In this document: one piece after another, positions 1 through 5,232 of the stretch
Layout: every line of letters starts with the position of its first letter
Position numbering within the stretch: position 1 is the stretch's first letter
Origin: Staphylothermus sp.
GTDB lineage: Archaea; Thermoproteota; Thermoprotei_A; Sulfolobales; Desulfurococcaceae
Assembly (NCBI GenBank): GCA_021159785.1
Contig: JAGHDU010000116.1
Coordinates: 1 to 6,824 of the forward strand
Length of the DNA stretch: 6,824 nt
Direction of reading: 5' to 3'
Program-made: the position numbers and the translations under genes
The notes under the pieces: model-generated
Databases searched by the model: none
What the model was told of the DNA's origin: nothing
The model's input: only the letters and a program-made list of their open reading frames with translations

Positions 1-25
1 AAATAATACTAGTTGAAAATAGTTA

Positions 26-78
26 ATGATGAATACGCCATCGTGCGATCAGAGATGAGCGGAACCCGTCCCCACTGA
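26..78 (+). ncRNA. Candidate C/D box guide sRNA upstream of priL
   Basis: A perfect C box (ATGATGA, 26-32) and a perfect D box (CTGA, 75-78) enclose a GC-rich segment (about 59% by hand count for 33-78) in an AT-rich setting. A C'-like box GAGATGA lies at 52-58. D' is ambiguous: GCGA at 45-48 would leave the usual 12-nt guide, while CAGA at 50-53 fits the consensus better but overlaps C'. AT-rich flanks at 21-25 and 80-84 can pair weakly. The 53-nt length is typical of archaeal C/D RNAs, which direct 2'-O-methylation of rRNA or tRNA with L7Ae, Nop5 and fibrillarin. The 16-nt gap between C' and D is longer than usual. The sequence before the D box (about 63-74) would be the D guide; I could not name its target. 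It ends 27 nt before priL, so it may be processed from the same transcript. Weak points are the imperfect D'/C' pair and the unknown target. Confidence 0.45.
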
Positions 79-105
79 ATAATTGAACAAAATGTTCCGG
101 TGTGA

Positions 106-1215
106 TTGTTGTTTGCTGCTATAATTGATTATCGCTACTACCCATTCCTTGGAGACATTAATAGTGTTCTTAGAATGAGGTATCCTGGTTTAAGATTGAA
201 AGATGTTATTATTAGTAGAGAAAACTATGCTAGAAAAAGGTCTTTGGAGCTTCTAAAAACAATTCTTTCCAAACGTTCTATCCGTGAAGGAACTGGTACG
301 AGTGATGAGGAAATTATAGCATTTTACACATTACTATTGATCATTAAGGTTCTGAATGATAAAAAGCTAGCAAATGTTGTAGCCTTAGCTTATTCAAAAT
401 ATGCGTATGAAAAATTATTAAAAGAACCACTGAATAGCTTGGTAAACGTTGCACAATTATTAGGAATAGATGCTAAACTAGAAAGAAACGCGCCGTTGAT
501 ACCGGTTGATTTCAAGAGAAAAAAGCCGATCTTCATAGCAAAGCCGATCTCTATGAGTGTTAAGGATTATCTACGATTTACTGCGAATCGATTAGCACGT
601 GATCCCAAATATGCTTTGGTGAATCAAATAGTTGATCATGGCGTCGTATTTTTAGAGAAAGAAGTGTTTGTCAGAGTACTCGAGGAAGCAATTTATAGAA
701 AAATAATCGTTCTATATAATTCTATTTATGAACAAGAACTTCCAGAAGATCTTATTAATGAAGCAAAAAAAGTGATTGAAGAAACAGGATGGGTTAAGCA
801 GAGAGTAATGGATATAGAGCTGGAGGAGAAAGCTAAGGGGATAATAGATTTCTCGGCATTTCCACCATGTATGAGTGTAATACTCGAAAAACTCAAGGCT
901 GGTGAGAACCTTAGCCATCAAGAGCGATTTGCTATTGCAGCTTTTCTTGCAAGAATAGGATTAGATGTAGACACTATATTAGAGTACTTCAAGAACGTAC
1001 CAGACTTCAATGAGAAAATTGCTAGATATCAGGTTGAACACATAGCTGGTTTAAGGGGGTCTAGGAAAAAGTATTTACCATATAATTGTGAGACTATGAG
1101 ATCACTGAATATATGTCCTGTTTCGGATTATTGTAAAGGAGGAAAGAACCCGCTTGCTGTTTATTGGTTTAATGTCAAGCGAAAGATTTTAAGTAAGAAA
1201 AAACGTGGTAAATAG
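106..1215 (+). CDS. priL: DNA primase large subunit PriL (iron-sulfur subunit)
   Basis: Regulatory, non-catalytic subunit of archaeal/eukaryotic-type primase. It pairs with PriS and helps start RNA/DNA primers at the replication fork. The 369-residue product has the expected layout. An N-terminal helical domain begins with a DYRYYPFL segment that resembles the start of crenarchaeal PriL, and a C-terminal domain follows. Four cysteines in that domain fit the [4Fe-4S] ligands: Cys255 (FPPC), Cys328 (YNC), Cys337 (NICP) and Cys343 (DYC). A basic tail (KRKILSKKKRGK) ends the protein. An in-frame TGA at 103-105 directly precedes two tandem TTG codons at 106 and 109, so one of these must be the start unless translation begins at ATG 175, which would remove the conserved N-terminus. 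A GGTG element at 99-102 is better spaced for TTG 109. A membrane protein gene follows after 55 nt. Family assignment is firm; the exact start is uncertain by one codon. Confidence 0.95.
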   Translation: MLFAAIIDYRYYPFLGDINSVLRMRYPGLRLKDVIISRENYARKRSLELLKTILSKRSIREGTGTSDEEIIAFYTLLLIIKVLNDKKLANVVALAYSKYAYEKLLKEPLNSLVNVAQLLGIDAKLERNAPLIPVDFKRKKPIFIAKPISMSVKDYLRFTANRLARDPKYALVNQIVDHGVVFLEKEVFVRVLEEAIYRKIIVLYNSIYEQELPEDLINEAKKVIEETGWVKQRVMDIELEEKAKGIIDFSAFPPCMSVILEKLKAGENLSHQERFAIAAFLARIGLDVDTILEYFKNVPDFNEKIARYQVEHIAGLRGSRKKYLPYNCETMRSLNICPVSDYCKGGKNPLAVYWFNVKRKILSKKKRGK

Positions 1216-1270
1216 AAGTATATTGAAGCAGAGTCTTAGTAGTTCAGTAAAATAGTGTAAGGGAAGAAGT

Positions 1271-1846
1271 GTGCAAAGAAGTAAGAAGATTCATGAAGTT
1301 ATATCGATTGTGTTCTCGGCTCCATTTATTGCATTATATGTAGTATTACGTGTTTTCTTCTTGTATGAGTTTAGTATTGAACAACTAATAGCCTTAGTAG
1401 TAGGATACATACTGATACCCCTATTGGTGCCTCTCATCTACTCGTATAAAAAGAATATTGAGTGGGATTATCCCGTTAGAGAGGAGAGAATTATCCCATT
1501 CACATTTGTTTTATTGGGATATTTTTTTGCATTAATGGTACTATATATGTTAAATACATATAATGAGGGAATATTTCTTGCAATGGCTTATACGCTTAAC
1601 GGTTTTGTATCATTTATGATCAGTCTTAAGTACAAGATCAGTATACACGTTATTGGTGTTATGGGGCCAGCTACTTATCTACTTTTAATAGGGCTAGTGT
1701 ATGACTTCATAGCCTTGTTCATTCTATCCATACTAGTATCGTATTCTAGATATGCATTAAATAGACACACTCCCGTGCAGCTTTTGTTAGGATATGTGGA
1801 AAGCATTGTTATTACAGTTCTTGCATATAACATAGTGTATGCATAA
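1271..1846 (+). CDS. Multi-spanning membrane protein, PAP2-phosphatase-like
   Basis: Very hydrophobic 191-residue protein with about six or seven membrane segments (roughly residues 10-30, 37-58, 76-94, 99-117, 124-141, 144-157, 170-188). Pieces recall the type 2 phosphatidic acid phosphatase (PAP2) fold: a basic loop R70-E-E-R73-I-I-P76, a K122-I-S-I-H126 segment like the PSGH motif, and S159-R160-x5-H166 matching the SRx5H part of motif 3. The usual aspartate after that histidine is replaced (TPVQ). If the resemblance is real, it would act on lipid or isoprenoid phosphates at the membrane, but activity cannot be assumed. GTG 1271 is the first start codon after an in-frame TAG at 1253-1255; only a weak purine-rich GGGAAG precedes it. 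A TATATT at 1219-1224 could give it its own promoter; otherwise it is read through from priL. That it is a real gene is fairly sure; the family call is tentative. Confidence 0.75.
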   Translation: MQRSKKIHEVISIVFSAPFIALYVVLRVFFLYEFSIEQLIALVVGYILIPLLVPLIYSYKKNIEWDYPVREERIIPFTFVLLGYFFALMVLYMLNTYNEGIFLAMAYTLNGFVSFMISLKYKISIHVIGVMGPATYLLLIGLVYDFIALFILSILVSYSRYALNRHTPVQLLLGYVESIVITVLAYNIVYA

Positions 1847-1856
1847 ATTAAAGTCC

Positions 1857-1870
1857 TCAACCAAGGTTGA
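1857..1870. repeat. Perfect 6-bp inverted repeat before the DUF488 start
   Basis: TCAACC at 1857-1862 and GGTTGA at 1865-1870 are exact inverted copies separated by AA. As RNA they could form a five-pair hairpin with a CAAG tetraloop ending six bases before the ATG at 1877, taking up the only purine-rich sequence near the start. As DNA it resembles a small operator half-site pair. The repeat is plainly visible; the role is inferred. Confidence 0.4.
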
Positions 1871-1876
1871 ACTACA

Positions 1877-2323
1877 ATGTTTTCTAGCACGGTATATACT
1901 ATAGGATACGATTATAGAACGTTTGATGATTTTATAAAAATACTAAAACAATACATGATTACGAAACTCGTAGATGTAAGAAGATTTCCCAAGAGCAAAT
2001 TATTTATTTACAGAAGAGACGTTTTGGAGAAAGTTTTGCCTCTTTATGGAATAGACTATTATTGGCTTGGTCACGAACTTGGCGGGTTTAGAGGCGGGTA
2101 TACCAAATATATGGTTTCACAAGAGTTTCAGCAGGGAATGAAGAAATTGATCGATATAATCAAAAAGCTTGGATATGGTTTTACTTGTATAATGTGCCTT
2201 GAAAAGAATCCAAGGAATTGTCATAGAAGGTATATTGCTGAAGAACTACATAGGAGAGGTTTTCGGGTACTACACATTATAGATCTCGGCATAGTCCTTA
2301 AACATACATCGACTATGTTATGA
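1877..2323 (+). CDS. DUF488 family protein
   Basis: A 148-residue soluble protein that fits the DUF488 family along its whole length. Visible hallmarks in order are TIGY (8-11), LVDVRRFPKS (31-40), the GIDYYWLGHELGGFRGGY region (58-75), a Cys-x-x-Cys-Leu-Glu segment (C104, C107, E109), CHRR (115-118) and a terminal HI pair (133-134). The family is widespread in bacteria and archaea and its biochemical role is not settled; the conserved Cys-His-Arg and Arg residues suggest a small catalytic or ligand-binding pocket. The ATG at 1877 fits the family N-terminus. It follows the membrane protein gene by 30 nt and its TGA stop directly abuts the stop codon of the convergent gene on the other strand. 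Family assignment is strong; function is unknown. Confidence 0.92.
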   Translation: MFSSTVYTIGYDYRTFDDFIKILKQYMITKLVDVRRFPKSKLFIYRRDVLEKVLPLYGIDYYWLGHELGGFRGGYTKYMVSQEFQQGMKKLIDIIKKLGYGFTCIMCLEKNPRNCHRRYIAEELHRRGFRVLHIIDLGIVLKHTSTML

Positions 2324-3514
2324 TTAAAATTTATCATTAATGATCTTCCCTAAAAGTAATACAAGTCCCAATATCGTAATGTCTGCTACAATTGTTAGAA
2401 TAATATCGGCAGGGGAGGGTTGTTTTCTTTCCTCAAGAGTTATTCCATCTAGTCCTACAACATCGTCGCTATCGTTTACAAATAGTGGTTTTTCATTAAG
2501 TCTAATTATGAATTCATATGGTTTTGACATTACAGGTGATAAGTAGAGTTTTAGCCCTGTACTATTGAATTCTTGTAGTTCTATGTTGGAATATGTTATG
2601 CTATGTTCTTTGTTTAGTAGCAATAATACTCTGTATGGTGCATTACTATCTATTTCATATATTATCCCGTCGTCATTGAACAGGATTTTTGAAGTAATAT
2701 TTGTGGAAGACATGTTTAAAGCTATATAACCAATCTTCCCCATAGCCATATCGTTTCTCATATAGAATATAGTTGAGTTTGTTAATATAACGCTGGATAG
2801 TTGTTCACCTATTCCATGGTTTATGATCAATATCCTTAGCTTATAATAATTGGTCTCAGGGAAGAGGGAACCGATGTATATAGTTTTGTAAAAGTAAAGT
2901 GGTGTATAAGTAAGGATTTCTCTATATTGGCTCGTTATAACAGCAAATGTAGTATTTTCATCTTCGATTTTTATTGCTCTCCGTATCTCGTAACAATAAA
3001 CATCATCAAAAATAGTTATTCCCGCTATATTTTGTTCTAAAAAACGTATCTTTTGAAAGGACAATCTATTGTTAGAGATATTTAGTAGAATATTTGGATC
3101 AACTCTGTTATTGTGTTCATAAATAGTCTTATTAATTTGAACCATAAGTTCTCTTTCTATTATATCCGTTATATTTTCCTTGATATTCTCTGCTCTTATA
3201 TTGTAATCTGTTAACCTATATGTGAAATCATAATAGATACTGTCTTGATATAGCGTTATGTTAATTTCAATAAGATAAAATATATTGAGTACAACATAAT
3301 TTTCTAGTATGGTAGCATTTTCTGACAAGTATTCTTCTGCATATTTACCGCTCGCTTCAAGCGTGATATATCCTAGGTATTCTCCTTTTACCACATATAC
3401 TTTATTCGAAAGAGTATGGTCTGCCACGTATGCTATGGGTATTCCTAGATTAAATTGTATTAGAATCAATAATGTAATTGATAATGTTAGTATTTTTGTG
3501 AAAAGATCATTCAA
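2324..3514 (-). CDS. Unrecognised secreted, C-terminally membrane-anchored glycoprotein
   Basis: I do not recognise a family. The 396-residue product has an N-terminal hydrophobic segment (about 8-23) that looks like a signal peptide or anchor, a long beta-rich, Tyr/Ile/Asn-rich ectodomain, and a C-terminal membrane span (about 370-390) followed by a short IINDKF tail. This implies an envelope protein facing outward. Eleven N-x-S/T sequons (N66, 85, 114, 128, 145, 187, 246, 267, 272, 317, 347) spread over the ectodomain fit archaeal N-glycosylation. There is one cysteine (C174), so no intrachain disulfide. The start is TTG 3514, the only start codon between the in-frame TGA at 3527-3529 and the signal segment. 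A strong GAGGAG site (3523-3528) sits 8 nt before it. The coding end touches the DUF488 stop. It could be a surface-layer accessory, a substrate-binding component or an adhesin; none is shown. Confidence 0.85.
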   Translation of the reverse strand: MNDLFTKILTLSITLLILIQFNLGIPIAYVADHTLSNKVYVVKGEYLGYITLEASGKYAEEYLSENATILENYVVLNIFYLIEINITLYQDSIYYDFTYRLTDYNIRAENIKENITDIIERELMVQINKTIYEHNNRVDPNILLNISNNRLSFQKIRFLEQNIAGITIFDDVYCYEIRRAIKIEDENTTFAVITSQYREILTYTPLYFYKTIYIGSLFPETNYYKLRILIINHGIGEQLSSVILTNSTIFYMRNDMAMGKIGYIALNMSSTNITSKILFNDDGIIYEIDSNAPYRVLLLLNKEHSITYSNIELQEFNSTGLKLYLSPVMSKPYEFIIRLNEKPLFVNDSDDVVGLDGITLEERKQPSPADIILTIVADITILGLVLLLGKIINDKF

Positions 3515-3522
3515 GGGCCCAA

Positions 3523-3553
3523 CTCCTCATTGCCTTAATGTAGGCTCGGCAAT
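3523..3553 (-). promoter_or_regulatory. Leader hairpin abutting the ribosome binding site
   Basis: On the minus strand, ATTGCC (3553-3548) and GGCAAT (3534-3529) are exact six-base complements around a 13-nt loop. The 3' arm ends at the base immediately before GAGGAG (3528-3523), the binding site for the TTG start at 3514. The hairpin could limit access to the site or stack beside it. The pairing and the site are read directly; control of translation is inferred. Confidence 0.35.
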
Positions 3554-3582
3554 GCGGGCAACAAATCATCTAATCACCATGA

Positions 3583-3615
3583 TTATAATTATAATAATAA
3601 TGCGTTAAAATATAA
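3583..3615 (-). promoter_or_regulatory. Candidate promoter for the secreted-protein gene
   Basis: A run of almost pure A/T contains two TATA-like elements on the minus strand: TTATATTTTAA (3615-3605) and the TTATAATTATAA-type stretch around 3594-3583. With the usual archaeal spacing of about 25 nt from TATA to the start site, transcription from the nearer element would begin near 3560 and give a leader of some 45 nt containing the hairpin at 3529-3553. The low complexity of the run makes the exact box uncertain. Confidence 0.35.
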
Positions 3616-3685
3616 TTATTCCAGAAAATACAGTGCTGAGAACAGCCGGTACTGAATTATTTGTGATGATCAACGCCTAGGCTTA

Positions 3686-3761
3686 GATAAACGGGATGAG
3701 GAAGCCGGCCTCTCCCTAATAGATGGGGAAGGCTCGGCCTCTGCCGACCGTTTCATTTATC
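3686..3761. other. GC-rich structured island: candidate ncRNA or 3'-UTR hairpin
   Basis: Positions 3694-3750 are about 65% G+C by hand count, far above the surrounding DNA. They fold as a long hairpin. A lower stem joins AAACGG (3689-3694) to CCGTTT (3748-3753). A roughly symmetric nine-by-nine internal loop follows, then an upper stem GCCG (3704-3707) with CGGC (3735-3738) and GCCTCTCCC (3708-3716) with GGGGAAGGC (3725-3733). The upper stem has one bulged T (3734), one C-A mismatch and one G-T wobble, and an eight-base loop. The layout of stem, pocket, stem recalls H/ACA guide RNAs, but I find no ACA box at the right place on either strand and no kink-turn. On the minus strand the lower stem covers the methyltransferase stop codon (TGA, 3755-3753), so it could be a 3'-end or termination structure of that mRNA. 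The strand cannot be decided from sequence. Confidence 0.4.
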
Positions 3762-5105
3762 CTTTTCCAATAAGGCGTAGAAGAAGCCTATTGTTCCATG
3801 TATGTGGGGCCATGCACGCATTGTTTGAGGGAGAATAGGTGATTTCTTGAATGGTTTTCCTAAATCAATTAGTTTAGCGTCTTTGTGTTCCTCTATAAAC
3901 TTCTTAATAACGTATTCTCCCTCTAATGGTAGAACGCTACAAACAGTGTAAAGTAATCTTCCGTTTTTCTTCAATATTTTCCATCCGGCACTCAGTATTT
4001 CATATTGCAATATGGATAGTTTTTCTACATCTTCTTGCCTATATCTCCATCTTACATCAGGGTTTCTCGCTAAAGCACCAGTAGAACTACAAGGGGGATC
4101 AACTAGGACATAATCCATTGATTCATTGCCAAGTATTAATGGTGCTTTTCTAGCGTCTTCTACATATATACGTACTACGTCACTTGTCCCAGTCCTATCT
4201 AGTAAAAGTCTTAGCCTTTTTGCACGATCTTTATATATTTCAAAACTATGGATTTCTGACTTATGACTAGTTATTTCAGCTAAATATGTTGTTTTACCGC
4301 CGGGTGCGGCGCATAAGTCAGCTATCTTACTACTTGGTCTCGGTGATAATAATTCGGCTGCAACCATGCTTGATTCATCTTGTGGTACCAATATACCAGT
4401 TTCTACTAACTTGATTATTTCTTTCCCTAATGATCCCTTAATCTTAATTGCTTGTGAACTATATGTTCCTCTTTCTACGGAGTAACCATAACTAGATAAG
4501 TAGTTGATTATAGCATCCACATTTGCTTTTAGCTTGTTTACTCTGAACACTCTATATTCTATCTTAGCAGTTTTTTCTAGGAATTCCTCGATATTTTCTT
4601 GAAGTTCTCCAAGTGCTTTCTCTAACGCTCTGTAGAGCTGGGGAGAGATTTTGTATTCTAGGAGAATTTTGTCTTCGAATGTGTGTGGCTCCCATTTCTT
4701 TTCATAAATTAGCCTTATATATTCATTGATTTTATTTGCCAACGCTTTATCTTTAACATATGTGAAGATGTATCTTGTTATATATCTCTTGAATGTTCTT
4801 TTTGATGCTTTGCTCGCTCTATCATCTACTTGGGTAACATAAGCTAAAACATAGAGTGGTGCTTTAAGTCCACTTGGTAATTCATTAATATTTATACCTG
4901 ATATATCGCGTATAATCTTCTCTAATGCTCCTTGGTATCTAAATACATTGTAGACAATACCGGAAATTTTCTTATCGTACTTTGTGCCCTCGAGCTTATA
5001 CTTCTTTATAGCTTTTCTAATGGCTTCTTGTACGGGTTTCACTATAAATCCTTCTCTAACTGCGTAAATCGTTGCATACACAAGTCTCTGCCATTCTCTG
5101 TTCAT
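3753..5105 (-). CDS. RNA cytosine-C5 methyltransferase, NOL1/NOP2/Sun family
   Basis: S-adenosylmethionine-dependent enzyme that makes 5-methylcytosine in RNA; whether the substrate is tRNA or rRNA cannot be told from sequence. The 450-residue protein has a NusB-like helical N-terminal domain (about 1-150), a linking RNA-binding segment with the FRVNKLKAN element (187-195), and a Rossmann-type catalytic domain. Seen there are a LVPQDESSM segment (239-247), the SAM loop ADLCAAPGGK (262-271), DPPC with Cys339, and YTVCS with Cys389. These are the two cysteines of this family, one forming the covalent adduct and one releasing product. The C-terminal RAWPHIHGTIGFFYA block is also typical. The architecture is that of bacterial RsmB (Sun/Fmu). 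ATG 5105 is preceded by GTGAT five bases upstream, a plausible archaeal binding site. It diverges from the glycosyltransferase and lies upstream of the secreted-protein gene, 238 nt away. Confidence 0.93.
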   Translation of the reverse strand: MNREWQRLVYATIYAVREGFIVKPVQEAIRKAIKKYKLEGTKYDKKISGIVYNVFRYQGALEKIIRDISGININELPSGLKAPLYVLAYVTQVDDRASKASKRTFKRYITRYIFTYVKDKALANKINEYIRLIYEKKWEPHTFEDKILLEYKISPQLYRALEKALGELQENIEEFLEKTAKIEYRVFRVNKLKANVDAIINYLSSYGYSVERGTYSSQAIKIKGSLGKEIIKLVETGILVPQDESSMVAAELLSPRPSSKIADLCAAPGGKTTYLAEITSHKSEIHSFEIYKDRAKRLRLLLDRTGTSDVVRIYVEDARKAPLILGNESMDYVLVDPPCSSTGALARNPDVRWRYRQEDVEKLSILQYEILSAGWKILKKNGRLLYTVCSVLPLEGEYVIKKFIEEHKDAKLIDLGKPFKKSPILPQTMRAWPHIHGTIGFFYALLEKDK

Positions 5106-5129
5106 TGTTAATCACACATTATTATTAAT

Positions 5130-5142
5130 GAAACCATGTTTC
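5130..5142. repeat. Small inverted repeat GAAAC-N3-GTTTC in the divergent promoter region
   Basis: Exact five-base inverted arms (5130-5134 and 5138-5142) lie between the shared TATA element and the methyltransferase start. This could be an operator, but arms this short occur by chance in AT-rich DNA. Reported as a visible symmetry only. Confidence 0.2.
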
Positions 5143-5166
5143 GACTAACAATATCTATCACTGGAG

Positions 5167-5174
5167 TATATAAT
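5167..5174. promoter_or_regulatory. Candidate bidirectional TATA element
   Basis: TATATAAT on the + strand, preceded by the purine-rich GGAG (5163-5166, possible BRE), is the best TATA match in the 127-bp divergent intergenic region. Its complement reads as TTATATAC over 5173-5166 and could drive the methyltransferase gene. For the + direction, initiation about 25 nt downstream would leave a leader of about 35 nt that contains the GAGAGGTG binding site at 5221-5228. The minus direction would give a leader of some 35-40 nt. Confidence 0.4.
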
Positions 5175-5232
5175 GAAAGTATATCAAGTCCCCCTAACAT
5201 ATTAACTGTCGAGATAACTAGAGAGGTGTATT

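Noticed and set aside
1..25. End of an upstream plus-strand gene
   Set aside because: Stops occur in all three forward frames within the first 26 bases, so at most a few codons could be present and nothing can be identified.
92..124. Short Cys-rich frame ATG 92 to TAA 124 overlapping the priL start
   Set aside because: Ten codons with no ribosome binding site; expected by chance.
3507..3530. Tiny minus-strand frame starting at ATG 3530 as a leader peptide
   Set aside because: It is only seven codons plus stop, its ATG overlaps the ribosome binding site used by the main TTG start, and no binding site of its own precedes it.
3578..3620. ATA/ATT-rich stretch as a microsatellite, origin or CRISPR leader
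   Set aside because: It is too short and irregular for a repeat array, no direct repeats with spacers follow, and no Orc1/Cdc6-type origin boxes were recognised; promoter AT-richness explains it better.
3601..3760. tRNA, with or without intron, in the GC-rich gap
   Set aside because: There is no GGTTCRANNCC T-arm, no CCA-proximal acceptor pairing and no recognisable D-arm on either strand.
3686..3761. H/ACA pseudouridylation guide RNA
   Set aside because: The stem, internal loop and upper stem resemble one, but no ACA box follows the lower stem on either strand and no kink-turn or k-loop is visible in the upper stem. Kept only as an unclassified structured element.
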